Shown here: positions 51,822 through 60,025 of the stretch, in pieces
Numbering within the stretch: the first letter of the stretch is position 1
How the letters are laid out: every line of letters begins with the position of its first letter
NCBI GenBank assembly: GCA_020633075.1
Contig: JACKEI010000003.1
Coordinates: 124,001-188,000 of the forward strand
Direction: 5' to 3'
Origin: Sandaracinaceae bacterium
GTDB lineage: Bacteria > Myxococcota_A > Polyangia > Polyangiales > Houyiibacteriaceae
Length of the DNA: 64,000 nucleotides
Notes under the pieces: model-generated
What the model was told of the DNA's origin: nothing
What the model saw: the letters and a program-made list of their open reading frames with translations, nothing else
Databases searched by the model: none
Program-made: the position numbers and the translations under genes

Positions 51822-52822
51822 ACGTGATCCGCACGCTCATGGACGGTGTCCGCCCCGTCGTCCGCGCGCGTCGCGCGGTCTTCGGTCCCCTGCGCCCCAC
51901 GTGGAACGAGGACCTCGAGGTGGTGGCGACGGTGCTGCAGCGTTCCTCCAACGCGTCCACCTTCATGCCGCTCGCGTGGCAGCGCGCCGTGACCGACCCC
52001 CCGCGCCCCACCACGCGCGTGATGCGGGAGACGCGCATGACCGACGTGCAGGTCCCGTCTGCGGCCGGGCCCATCCCCAGCATGTGGTTCGAGACGGACG
52101 AGACTGACCGCGAGCGCGTGCTCATCTACTTGCATGGCGGCGGCTACAGCATCGGCTCGCTGCGCTCCCACCGTGACCTGATCTGCCGCATTGCCCACGC
52201 GTCCAAGATGCGCGTCCTCGCGCCGGCGTACCGGCTGGCGCCCGAGCACCCCTTTCCGGCTCAGCTCGAGGACGCCCGCGCCGTCTACGACTTCGTGCGT
52301 GAGCAGGGGGTGCGCCCGGACCGCATCGTCATCGCGGGGGAGTCGGCCGGCGCAGGGCTCACGCTGAGCACCGCCGTCTCGTTGCGCGACGCGGGGCAGG
52401 CGCTTCCCGCAGGCCTGGCGGTGGTCTCGCCGTGGGTCGATCTCGAAGGACGCGGCCGCAGCCTGGACGACAACCGCCGCTACGACTTCGTCTCGCGCTA
52501 CGCGCTCCAGCAGTACGCCAAGCGCTTCGTGGCGCCTCAGGACCTGCGCAACCCCCTGGCTGCGCCCATCCACGCGTCGCTCCACGACCTGCCGCCCCTG
52601 CTCGTCCACGTGGGCGCCGCCGAGGGCCTCCTGGACGACGCCCTGCACCTGGCCGAGCGCGCGCGGGACCAGCAGGTGGACGTCACGCTGCAGGTGTTCC
52701 CGGACATGATCCACGCCTTCCACGTGTTTGCCCCGATGCTGCCGGTGGCGCGGGAGGCGATCCAAGACATCGGGGACTTCGCGCGTCAGCGCACCGGCGC
52801 CCAGCCAGAGTCACCCCGCTGA
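51818..52822 (+). CDS. Alpha/beta hydrolase of the hormone-sensitive-lipase type
   Basis: A 334-residue esterase/lipase. The oxyanion motif HGGGY (about residues 104-108) and nucleophile motif GESAGAG are present. The acidic residue is at VGAAEGLLDD, where Glu stands in for the usual Asp, as in some HSL-type esterases, and the His is in MIHAFHVF. No signal peptide. The start overlaps the alcohol dehydrogenase stop in an ATGA overlap. A perfect 18-bp palindrome begins 23 bp after its stop; it may also aid transcript termination. Confidence 0.88.
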   Translation: MNVIRTLMDGVRPVVRARRAVFGPLRPTWNEDLEVVATVLQRSSNASTFMPLAWQRAVTDPPRPTTRVMRETRMTDVQVPSAAGPIPSMWFETDETDRERVLIYLHGGGYSIGSLRSHRDLICRIAHASKMRVLAPAYRLAPEHPFPAQLEDARAVYDFVREQGVRPDRIVIAGESAGAGLTLSTAVSLRDAGQALPAGLAVVSPWVDLEGRGRSLDDNRRYDFVSRYALQQYAKRFVAPQDLRNPLAAPIHASLHDLPPLLVHVGAAEGLLDDALHLAERARDQQVDVTLQVFPDMIHAFHVFAPMLPVAREAIQDIGDFARQRTGAQPESPR

Positions 52823-52844
52823 GCGTCCAGGCGGTTCGCCGCCG

Positions 52845-52862
52845 AATGAAGCGCGCTTCATT
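52845..52862. promoter_or_regulatory. Perfect 18-bp palindrome upstream of the acyl-CoA dehydrogenase gene
   Basis: AATGAAGCGCGCTTCATT, fully self-complementary, in the 175-bp gap between the esterase stop (52822) and the acyl-CoA dehydrogenase start (52998). It fits a TetR-type operator. It could also fold as a hairpin (7-bp stem, CGCG loop) followed by a T-rich stretch and act as a weak terminator. Confidence 0.6.
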
Positions 52863-52997
52863 TCTTGTGTTGGATGCCTTGACGCTCGGCCAAGCTGCTT
52901 CAAGATTCAGATATTACGCGCGCACACCGTTCGTGGGTGCTCAGTGTAATCAACTCCCCCTCTCGACCCTTCGGACTCGCTCCGAGTGGAGGCACCC

Positions 52998-54842
52998 GTG
53001 GCAACGCACGCGATCAACCGGTACAAGGCCGACCTTCGTGACTTTCAGTTCCTGCTGTTCGAGCAGTTCAACCTGCAGGACGTGCTCGGGAAGGGGCCCT
53101 TCGCCGAGTGGGACGAGGAGATGTGCAAGACCGTCCTCACGGAGGTCTACCGCTTCGCCTGTGAGGTCACCGGGCCGCTGAACCAGGTGGGCGACCACCA
53201 GGGCTGCCGCATCGAGAACGGCCGGGTCATCACGCCGGAGGGCTTCAAAAACGCCTGGAACAAGGTCTTCGAGGCCGGCTGGCGTACGCTCGCGGCGCCC
53301 GTTGAGATGGGCGGCCAGGGCGCGCCCTTCACGCTCTCGGCGCTCTCCGAGGAGATGATCAGCGGCTCCAACACCGCGTTCGCCATGTACCCGGGCCTGT
53401 CCATGGGGGCGGCGGAGGTCATCCAGCACTTCGGCACCGACGCGCAGCGCAAGAAGTACGTGGAGCCCATGATGGTGGGCAAGTTCGGCGGCACCATGTG
53501 CCTGACCGAGCCGCACGCGGGCTCCGACGTGGGCATCGCGAGCACCGCGGCCACGCGGAATGCGGATGGCACGTACAACATCAAGGGCACCAAGATCTTC
53601 ATCTCGGGCGGCGACCACGATCTGGCCGAGAACGTCATCCACCTGTGCCTCGCGCGCATCGAGGGCGCGGGTCCGGGTACCAAGGGGCTCTCGCTCTTCA
53701 TCGTGCCGCGCGTGCGCGTCAACGACGACGGGAGCCTGGGTCAGACCAACGACATCACGGTGCCCAGCATCGAGCACAAGATGGGCATCAACGGGTCGGC
53801 CACCTGCGTGCTGAACTTCGGCGACAACGACGCCTGCGTCGGTGAGCTGGTGGGCACGGTCGAGAACCAGGGCATGCCGCAGATGTTCAAGATGATGAAC
53901 TTCGCGCGCATTGGTGTCGGAATCCAGGGCCTCAGCGTGGCCAGCAACGCCTACCTCAACGCCCTCGAGTACGCCCGGGAGCGCAAGCAGGGCAGCAGCG
54001 TCAAGGACTTCAAGGACGCCACGGCCGAGCGCGTGGCCATCATCGAGCACCCCAACGTGCGCCGCGACCTCTTGGACATGAAGGCCAAGGTCGAGGGCAT
54101 CCGCGCGCTGATCGTGAAGCTGTCCATGCACAGCGACCGTGCGCTCGTCATCGGCGGCTCCGACGACGCCTCGTCGGCCTACCACAAGGGGCAGATCGAC
54201 CTGCTCACGCCGATCGTGAAGGCGTACAGCACGGACGAGGGCTTCCGCGTGTGCGAGACGGCCGTGCAGACCTACGGCGGCCACGGCTACCTGCAGGACC
54301 ACCCGGTGGAGCAGTGCCTGCGCGACTCCAAGATCTTCAGCATCTACGAGGGCACCAACGCCATTCAGTCGATGGACCTCGTGGGCCGCAAGCTGGGTCA
54401 GGCGGGGGGCGCCAACACCAAGGCGTTCCTGGCCGACATCCAGAAGTTCATCGACGCCAACAAGGCGCACCCGGTGCTGGGGGACTCCGTGGCGCAGCTG
54501 CAGCGCGCGCACGGGGCCGTCGGGCAGTGCGTCATGCAGTTCATCCAGTGGTTCCAGGGCGGCCAGATGCAGAACATCCCGCTCAACTCGGAGCGCTTCC
54601 TGAACATCATGGGTGAGCTGGCCATCGGCTGGCTGCTGCTGGAGCAGGCTGCGCTGGGCCTCGAGAAGATCGAGGCGCTGAGCGAGACCCATCCGGACCG
54701 CGCCTACTACGCGGGCAAGAAGTACGCGGCCCTCTACTTCGCGCAGAACGTTCTCGCCCTGGTGCCCAGCCGCGCCAAGGTCATCGCCAGCGCGGACCAG
54801 AGCGCCAACGAGATCCCCCTCGACGCGTTCGCCACGGTCTGA
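52998..54842 (+). CDS. Acyl-CoA dehydrogenase, FadE5-like long form
   Basis: A 614-residue flavoenzyme. The acyl-CoA dehydrogenase core shows CLTEPHAGSDVG, KGTKIFISGGDHDL and TYGGHGYLQDHPVEQCLRDSKIFSIYEGTNAIQ, with the probable catalytic Glu at about 451 in YEGT. An additional C-terminal helical domain of about 140 residues makes it longer than short/medium-chain types; this matches FadE5-type broad-specificity enzymes. The GTG at 52998 is preferred over 52986 since GGAGG lies six bases before it. It is monocistronic, bounded by a palindrome upstream and a strong terminator downstream. It supplies the step missing from the MaoC-FabG-thiolase operon. Confidence 0.92.
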   Translation: MATHAINRYKADLRDFQFLLFEQFNLQDVLGKGPFAEWDEEMCKTVLTEVYRFACEVTGPLNQVGDHQGCRIENGRVITPEGFKNAWNKVFEAGWRTLAAPVEMGGQGAPFTLSALSEEMISGSNTAFAMYPGLSMGAAEVIQHFGTDAQRKKYVEPMMVGKFGGTMCLTEPHAGSDVGIASTAATRNADGTYNIKGTKIFISGGDHDLAENVIHLCLARIEGAGPGTKGLSLFIVPRVRVNDDGSLGQTNDITVPSIEHKMGINGSATCVLNFGDNDACVGELVGTVENQGMPQMFKMMNFARIGVGIQGLSVASNAYLNALEYARERKQGSSVKDFKDATAERVAIIEHPNVRRDLLDMKAKVEGIRALIVKLSMHSDRALVIGGSDDASSAYHKGQIDLLTPIVKAYSTDEGFRVCETAVQTYGGHGYLQDHPVEQCLRDSKIFSIYEGTNAIQSMDLVGRKLGQAGGANTKAFLADIQKFIDANKAHPVLGDSVAQLQRAHGAVGQCVMQFIQWFQGGQMQNIPLNSERFLNIMGELAIGWLLLEQAALGLEKIEALSETHPDRAYYAGKKYAALYFAQNVLALVPSRAKVIASADQSANEIPLDAFATV

Positions 54843-54879
54843 GCCGGGCCGCCCGGGCGCGAGCTCGGGGACGAACAGG

Positions 54880-54910
54880 AAACGCCCGCAGCCCCTCGCT
54901 GTGGGCGTTT
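54880..54910 (+). terminator. Strong Rho-independent terminator after the acyl-CoA dehydrogenase gene
   Basis: A 12-bp stem (54880-54891 with 54899-54910, one G-U pair) around a 7-nt loop, closing with AAA/TTT and followed by TCGTT. It is located 38 bp after the stop at 54842. Confidence 0.8.
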
Positions 54911-54981
54911 TCGTTGGTGCGCCCAAGGGCTTTCGGAGCCTACCAGAGGCGTGTGACAGCGCGTTTTGGCCCATTTTTTTC

Positions 54982-55010
54982 TTGTCAGGCCGGGACCGGT
55001 GAACTAAACA
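54982..55010 (+). promoter_or_regulatory. Sigma-70-type promoter of recA
   Basis: A -35-like TTGTCA (54982-54987) and a -10-like TAAACA (55005-55010), with a 17-bp spacer. The -10 lies inside the LexA-type site. Transcription would start about 20 bp before the ATG. Confidence 0.55.
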
Positions 55011-55020
55011 GCTGTTCAGG
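55004..55020. promoter_or_regulatory. LexA-box-like site in the recA promoter
   Basis: CTAAACAGCTGTTCAGG agrees at 16 of 17 positions with the Myxococcus LexA consensus as I recall it (CTRHAMRYBYGTTCAGS). It overlaps the -10 element, as expected for a repressor, and lies 13 bp before the recA ATG, overlapping the ribosome-site region. Confidence 0.65.
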
Positions 55021-55033
55021 AGAACGCAGCGAC

Positions 55034-56134
55034 ATGGCCCAAGACCCCAACCGTGAAAAAGCCCTCGAACTTGCCCTAGGTTCCATCGAAAAGAACTTCG
55101 GCAAGGGCGCCATCATGAAGCTCGGCGACAAGGTCGCCGAGGAGATCCCGGCCATCCCCACCGGGTCCATCTCCCTCGACATCGCGCTCGGGGTGGGTGG
55201 CTTTGCACGGGGTCGCATCATCGAGGTCTACGGGCCGGAGTCCAGCGGTAAGACCACGCTCACCCTGCACGCCATCGCGCAGTGCCAGCAGATGGGCGGC
55301 GTCGCGGCCTTCATCGACGCGGAGCACGCGCTCGACCCGTCCTACGCCCGCAAGCTGGGCGTGAACGTGGACGAGCTGCTCGTCAGCCAGCCGGACAACG
55401 GCGAGCAGGCTCTCGAGATCGCGGACACGCTGGTGCGCTCGGGCGCCGTGGACATCATCGTCATCGACTCCGTCGCGGCCCTGGTGCCCAAGGCCGAGAT
55501 CGAGGGCGAGATGGGCGACACGCACGTGGGTCTGCAGGCGCGGCTCATGAGCCAGGCGCTGCGCAAGATCACGGGCACCGTGCAGAAGAGCAACTGCACG
55601 CTCTTCTTCATCAACCAGATCCGCATGAAGATCGGCGTCATGTTCGGTAGCCCCGAGACCACCTCGGGCGGCAACGCGCTCAAGTTCTACGCGTCACAGC
55701 GCCTGGACATCCGCCGCATCGCCACCCTGAAGGTCGGCGAAGACGCCATCGGCAACCGCTGCCGCGTCAAGATCGTCAAGAACAAGGTCGCGCCCCCCTT
55801 CCGCACCTGTGAGTTCGACATCCTCTTCGGCCGCGGCATCAGCCGCAGCGGGGACATCCTGGACCTGGGCGTCGCGGACGGCATCGTGGACAAGTCGGGC
55901 GCCTGGTACAGCTACAACGGCGAGCGTGTGGGCCAGGGCCGAGACAACGCGCGCATCTTCCTTGAGGAGCACCCCGAGATGATGAACGAGATCGAGGACA
56001 AGCTGCTGGCCAAGCACGACTTGAAGCGTGGGGGTGGCAAGCCCGCCGCAGCCGACGCCACCGCAGCGGACGCATCCGCGGCAGACGACGACAGCAAGAC
56101 CAACGGCAAGTCGCGGCGCGCACGCGCGAACTGA
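55034..56134 (+). CDS. recA: RecA recombinase
   Basis: A 366-residue RecA: homologous-recombination ATPase and LexA co-protease. Walker A is GPESSGKT (67-74); other RecA signatures are FIDAEHALDP, VDIIVIDSVAALVPKAEIEGEMGD, LFFINQIRMKIGVMFGSPETTSGGNALKFYAS and ILFGRGISR. The C-terminal tail is Ala/Asp-rich (DATAADASAADDD) and then basic, somewhat longer than in E. coli. The ATG at 55034 is preceded by AGGAGA. The promoter carries a LexA-like site. A lipoprotein gene starts 3 bp after the stop and may be read with recA. Confidence 0.98.
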   Translation: MAQDPNREKALELALGSIEKNFGKGAIMKLGDKVAEEIPAIPTGSISLDIALGVGGFARGRIIEVYGPESSGKTTLTLHAIAQCQQMGGVAAFIDAEHALDPSYARKLGVNVDELLVSQPDNGEQALEIADTLVRSGAVDIIVIDSVAALVPKAEIEGEMGDTHVGLQARLMSQALRKITGTVQKSNCTLFFINQIRMKIGVMFGSPETTSGGNALKFYASQRLDIRRIATLKVGEDAIGNRCRVKIVKNKVAPPFRTCEFDILFGRGISRSGDILDLGVADGIVDKSGAWYSYNGERVGQGRDNARIFLEEHPEMMNEIEDKLLAKHDLKRGGGKPAAADATAADASAADDDSKTNGKSRRARAN

Positions 56135-56137
56135 CCC

Positions 56138-57115
56138 ATGCGCGCGGTGTTCGGGCGCCTGGTGGGTGTGCTCGCCCCAGCGCTGGCCCTCGGGCTGGCG
56201 TTGGGCGGCGTGTCTGGCTGCCACCGTGCTGGGGAGGGCGAAGGCACCACGCCTAGCCCGCGCGTCCAACGGCCCCTCACCCACTACACGCCACCGCGGG
56301 CGACGTGGGTGCTGGCCCTCCAGCCGCAGGTGCTGCTCGGCGAGCCCGCCTGGCAAGGCCTCATGGACGTCGCGTTCCCAGTCGCTCAGCGCGAGGCCTT
56401 CGAGCGCTTGTTCGTCGTCCGCGCCACGGAGGTCCGCGAGGCCGCCCTCGTGCGCTGGGGCGAGCAGGGCTTCGTCGCGCTGCTGCGCGGCGACTTCCGT
56501 GGGCGTGACGTCGTGCGCGCGCTGGGCATGCGCATGAACACCGTCGAGGTCTCGGGGGACGACCCCGCGCGTCGCGTCGGCTTTCTGGGCACCACCCGGC
56601 GGGAGGCGCTCGAGCTCGACGCGGCCTCGTTCGCGTACTCTGGGGATGCCGGGCCGGCCATGGCCCATGTCGCCGCAGCAGACCCGCCGCAGTCGGCCAC
56701 CGACACGGAGCGCGCGGAGCTCGAGCGCCTCCTGGGCCCGGCGCCTGTGCGCTACCTCCATCTGCTCCCCGTGGGCCCCCCGGCCGACAGCCCGCTCTAC
56801 CTGGTGCTTGCCCAGCAGCGGGCCCTGGGCGCGTCTCTGCGCATGACGGGGGAAGACCTCCTAGAGCTCCAGGTCGTCCTCACGGGCACGTTCCCCGCCA
56901 CCATCGAGGAGAACGCCCGCGCCGTCCTGGGGGCGCTGCTCCGCTCGGATCTGGGCCGCACGCTGCTGGGCCGCGACCCCGCGCCGCCCGTGGTGGAGGT
57001 GGGGGAACAATTCATCCGGGTGCGCGTTCCTGTCCAGGCCAGCACGCTCCACGCCGGGCTCCGGGCGGTCTTCGTCGACGGTCTCGTCGAGCTCTTCGGG
57101 GCGCCATCAAGCTAG
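56138..57115 (+). CDS. Lipoprotein of unknown function, 3 bp after recA
   Basis: A 325-residue lipoprotein. The signal peptide ends in VSGC (Cys near residue 28). The mature region has a helix-strand pattern: GEPAWQGLMDVAFPVAQREAFERLF, then GFVALLRGDFRGRDVVRALG and VRYLHLLPVGPP. I do not recognise the family. It is co-directional with recA and only 3 bp away, so damage-induced read-through is possible, but the envelope location makes a DNA-repair role unlikely. Confidence 0.6.
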   Translation: MRAVFGRLVGVLAPALALGLALGGVSGCHRAGEGEGTTPSPRVQRPLTHYTPPRATWVLALQPQVLLGEPAWQGLMDVAFPVAQREAFERLFVVRATEVREAALVRWGEQGFVALLRGDFRGRDVVRALGMRMNTVEVSGDDPARRVGFLGTTRREALELDAASFAYSGDAGPAMAHVAAADPPQSATDTERAELERLLGPAPVRYLHLLPVGPPADSPLYLVLAQQRALGASLRMTGEDLLELQVVLTGTFPATIEENARAVLGALLRSDLGRTLLGRDPAPPVVEVGEQFIRVRVPVQASTLHAGLRAVFVDGLVELFGAPSS

Positions 57116-57155
57116 CTAAATATTCGGAATTACGTAGCAAACACAAACCGCTGGC

Positions 57156-57184
57156 TTGACGCGAGACACTCGTCACGCTAGAAT
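57156..57184 (+). promoter_or_regulatory. Strong sigma-70-type promoter of cdnL
   Basis: TTGACG (57156-57161), a 17-bp spacer and TAGAAT (57179-57184): near-consensus elements. Predicted start about 57191, giving an untranslated leader of about 80 nt before the cdnL ATG. The surrounding sequence is AT-rich compared with the rest of the window. Confidence 0.75.
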
Positions 57185-57220
57185 GAGCCAACCCACTGAC
57201 AAGTGATGCGGGGGCAAAGC

Positions 57221-57240
57221 GGGCTGGCGTCGACCAGCCC
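57221..57240 (+). promoter_or_regulatory. Hairpin in the cdnL leader
   Basis: GGGCTGG (57221-57227) and CCAGCCC (57234-57240), a perfect 7-bp stem with a 6-nt loop, within the leader between the promoter and the ATG. It could affect RNA stability or translation; no ligand motif is seen. Confidence 0.5.
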
Positions 57241-57271
57241 CTCTCTGCGTTCTGGGGGAATCGAGAAACTC

Positions 57272-57760
57272 ATGAGCTTCAACATCGGCGACAAAGCCGT
57301 GCATCCGGCGCACGGCGTCGGAGAGATCACCCGCATCGAAGAACGCGACGTGGGTGGCACCTGCAGCGAGTTCTACATCCTCAAGATCGTCGAGTCGGGC
57401 ATGACCGTCATGGTCCCGACGGAGAGGGCGAAGGTCGTTGGCCTGCGCGGCATCATGTCCAAGAAGGACGCCAAGGACGTCTTGGCCGAGCTCGAGTCCA
57501 CGGCGGTCGCGGTGAAGTCGCAGCCGTGGAACCGCCGCTACCGCGAGTACACGGAGATGCTCAACAGCGGCTCCCCCGTGGAGGTCGCCAAGGTCCTGCG
57601 GGACCTCTCCCGCCTGCGCGCGGACAAGGAGCTCAGCTTCGGTGAGCGGCGCCTGCTGGAGCAGGCTCGTGGCCTCCTGGTGACGGAGCTGGCCCTCGCC
57701 AAGCGCTGCAAGGAAGCCCGCATCGAGCAGGACATCGACGCGCTGCTCCCCCCGGCTTGA
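57272..57760 (+). CDS. cdnL: CdnL/CarD-family RNA polymerase-binding transcription factor
   Basis: A 162-residue protein very close in layout to Myxococcus CdnL. The N-terminal RNA-polymerase-interacting domain begins IGDKAVHPAHGVGEITRIE and ends near GLRGIMS; the C-terminal helical DNA-contact domain has WNRRYREYTEML (with the conserved Trp that supports the open complex), VAKVLRDLSRLR and LSFGERRLLEQARGLL. It has no AT-hook tail, so it is the CdnL rather than the long CarD type. It stabilises promoter open complexes, notably at rRNA genes. Strong promoter and leader hairpin upstream. The DsbA-like gene follows 4 bp after the stop. Confidence 0.95.
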   Translation: MSFNIGDKAVHPAHGVGEITRIEERDVGGTCSEFYILKIVESGMTVMVPTERAKVVGLRGIMSKKDAKDVLAELESTAVAVKSQPWNRRYREYTEMLNSGSPVEVAKVLRDLSRLRADKELSFGERRLLEQARGLLVTELALAKRCKEARIEQDIDALLPPA

Positions 57761-57764
57761 GGTC

Positions 57765-58556
57765 ATGCGGGGCGGTGTCTCGGAGCTGACGGTCCACGGC
57801 TCGGCGCGTGAGCGTGCCCGGCCACATGCGCTCGCTCTTGGGCCCGCCTCCATCGTGCTCGCCGTGGCGTGCGGGTGCGTGGTGGGCTGCGGCCCAGCGA
57901 GCGCCCCGGCTGCGGCCGGGGCCCCCGAGCCGGCTGTGGAGCAGACCGGGGGCTCCGACGCCACGCAGCCAGCCAGCCAGCGCGACTCGGCCGTAGAGAC
58001 CCCAGCGCCCGCCCAGGTCAGCTCCCCTCCGGCGACCGCACGCTTCGACCCGGACGACGTGCCCTCGCGCGGTCCCGCCAGCGCGGAGGTCGTGGTTCAG
58101 GTCTTCTCCGACTTCGAGTGCCCCTACTGCGGCATGGCTCGTCGCTACACGGACCGCCTCTTGAGGGACTTCCCGACGGTCCGCTTCGAGTACCGGCACT
58201 TCCCGCTGACCATGCACCCGCACGCGGCCCTGGCCGCCGAGGCCGCGGTGGAGGCGTACGCGCAGGGCGGGAACGAAGCGTTCTGGTGCTACCAGGAGGC
58301 GCTCTTCGACCGGCAGAGCGACCTGTCCCGAGACCGTATGGTGTCTCTCGCACGAGGCTGCGGCGTGGACGGTGCCGCGCTCGCGCAGGCCCTCGATACC
58401 GGGCGCCACAGGGAGCGGGTGGCCCGCGACCGCAGTGAGGGCGAGCAGCTGGGCTTGCAGGGGACACCGAGCTTCACGGTGAACGGGCGGCTCGTCGAGG
58501 GCGCCGAGTACACCGACGTCGAAGAGGCCGTGGACCGCGCCCTGGCTCGTCGCTAG
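57765..58556 (+). CDS. DsbA-like thiol-disulphide lipoprotein
   Basis: A 263-residue exported protein. A hydrophobic segment (about 24-40) ends in a VVGC lipobox (C42), then a Pro/Ala/Ser-rich linker (about 45-95) and a DsbA/DsbG-type thioredoxin domain. The active site is CPYC (C119, C122) in FSDFECPYCGMA, and cis-proline lies in GLQGTPSFTVNG. Such proteins oxidise or isomerise disulphides of exported proteins. It starts 4 bp after cdnL and is probably in its transcript. The n-region before the signal core is unusually long; an internal start is possible. Confidence 0.85.
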   Translation: MRGGVSELTVHGSARERARPHALALGPASIVLAVACGCVVGCGPASAPAAAGAPEPAVEQTGGSDATQPASQRDSAVETPAPAQVSSPPATARFDPDDVPSRGPASAEVVVQVFSDFECPYCGMARRYTDRLLRDFPTVRFEYRHFPLTMHPHAALAAEAAVEAYAQGGNEAFWCYQEALFDRQSDLSRDRMVSLARGCGVDGAALAQALDTGRHRERVARDRSEGEQLGLQGTPSFTVNGRLVEGAEYTDVEEAVDRALARR

Positions 58557-58616
58557 GTTCCCCCCTCGACCCGCGCCTGCCGTGCCCAAGGCCGCCCCGT
58601 GCATGCGAGCCCGGCT

Positions 58617-60023
58617 CTACTCGGCGGGCTCCTGTCCGGCAGCGTCCGCGTCGGCGTCGACCGGTGCGGCCGGCGCCGCGATCATCGGACCCGCAGGCAC
58701 GGCTGCGCCACCTTCTGGTCCGAAGTGCGCTTCGCGCAGGTAATGCACGGGCCGTGGCGGAACGTACGTGGCCGCGCCCACCGTGAGCACGCGCAGCACC
58801 GCAGCCCCGGTGGCCGCGATTGGGTTGGCGCGCTCGCGGCACTCGCTGGGAGCCGCTGGCCCACCGGCGGGCAGGCCTGCGGATGCGTCCCCAACCGGCG
58901 CCGCCTGCGCGTCCCCCGCCTGCGCGTCCCCCGCCTGCGCGTCCCCCGCCTGCGCGTCCCCCGCCTGTGCGTCCCCCGCAGGCGCAGCCGGCCCCCCGGC
59001 GGGGAGCCACGTGCAGCGGCCCGGCAAGATGAAGCCCTGGAACGGCTCCTCGACTGGCTCAGCGGGCATGAACTCCCGCATCTGCCCCCCCTGAGCGCTG
59101 CTCCAGGTGTAGATGCCGCCGTTCCAAGCGAGCAGCTCCTCCCGCAGCGGCCGCTCGTCGGGGTAGCGCACCTCGAGGGGGAACAGCCGCAGGCCGTGCT
59201 CGATGCGAGCGTCCCCCAGCTGCATCACGATCAGCTCCCGGTCCTCGGAAGCAGTGGACGTCCCGAACGCCGCCGCCGCGCGGCTCGTCGCCACCCGCTC
59301 GTAGACCCAGCGGTTGCCCTCCCGCAGCTCGAAGCGAGGAGAGCCCAGCTCCTCCCCCGCCATCAGCGACATGCTGTGTCGCACCCGGATGGTGGGCGAC
59401 GCGATCTCGAGGTCGTAGGTCACCGGGCCTGGCTCTGCGGCCGTCAGCGTCTGAATGGCGGGCAGCGGAAAGCCCTCGCCACAAGACACCAGCGTCCGTA
59501 CGTCGCGCGCACGCCCCACGTGGAGAAACTGGTGCCCCTCACGCTCGAAGCGGGGCAGGCAGTCCAGCGCCACGAACCACGTGGCGTGCGCCATCACGGC
59601 GGCCCCCGAGAGGAGCGCCAGGGCGCCCAGCCCGAAGGCGAACGCCGCCGGACGCCCCTGCACTTTGCGGGAGCGCTGCACCATCAGCCCGAAGAGGAAC
59701 AGGGAGGCGCCGAGCACTGAGGACCAGGTGGTGCGCTCCAGGAAGGGCCGGAAGACCCGGTAGCTGTGCACCTCCCCCGAGCCACCGTAGGGCCCGCCCA
59801 CCTTCCACCACGCCAGCACCGGCATCCCGACGAAGAGCGCCCCCACCAGGATGACCAACATCAGCGGGCCGCAGCCCATGGCCTGCACGCGGCGGCCGCC
59901 TGCCGCAGGGAGCGAGTAGCCCACCAACGAGAGCGCGCCCAGCGCCACGGCAAGCCCCGACACCCACAGCGGCCAGGGGTGGATGGTGTACTCGTGACCG
60001 CGGCTGACGACCTGCTCCAGCAT
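58617..60023 (-). CDS. Membrane protein with AGDAQ repeats
   Basis: A 468-residue protein with about four transmembrane helices (about 17-37, 50-73, 100-113 and 125-148), a soluble central domain (about 150-335; LREGNRWVYERV, DARIEHGLRLF) and a C-terminal region of low complexity. The latter holds five AGDAQ repeats (from about residue 350) flanked by Pro/Ala/Gly, and a further hydrophobic segment near 400-415. Its start is 2 bp after the stop of the kinase gene, so the two belong together. Possibly the membrane partner or target of the kinase. Family unknown. Confidence 0.6.
   Translation of the reverse strand: MLEQVVSRGHEYTIHPWPLWVSGLAVALGALSLVGYSLPAAGGRRVQAMGCGPLMLVILVGALFVGMPVLAWWKVGGPYGGSGEVHSYRVFRPFLERTTWSSVLGASLFLFGLMVQRSRKVQGRPAAFAFGLGALALLSGAAVMAHATWFVALDCLPRFEREGHQFLHVGRARDVRTLVSCGEGFPLPAIQTLTAAEPGPVTYDLEIASPTIRVRHSMSLMAGEELGSPRFELREGNRWVYERVATSRAAAAFGTSTASEDRELIVMQLGDARIEHGLRLFPLEVRYPDERPLREELLAWNGGIYTWSSAQGGQMREFMPAEPVEEPFQGFILPGRCTWLPAGGPAAPAGDAQAGDAQAGDAQAGDAQAGDAQAAPVGDASAGLPAGGPAAPSECRERANPIAATGAAVLRVLTVGAATYVPPRPVHYLREAHFGPEGGAAVPAGPMIAAPAAPVDADADAAGQEPAE
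58903..58977. repeat. Coding minisatellite, five copies of a 15-bp unit
   Basis: GCCTGCGCGTCCCCC repeated five times in tandem (58903-58977), with one C-to-T change in the fifth copy. On the minus strand each copy encodes AGDAQ. The near identity points to recent expansion, and the copy number may vary between strains. Confidence 0.9.
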
Positions 60024-60025
60024 CG

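Noticed and set aside
58903..58977. A CRISPR array
   Set aside because: The units are contiguous 15-bp copies with no spacers and lie in frame within a gene. It is a minisatellite.
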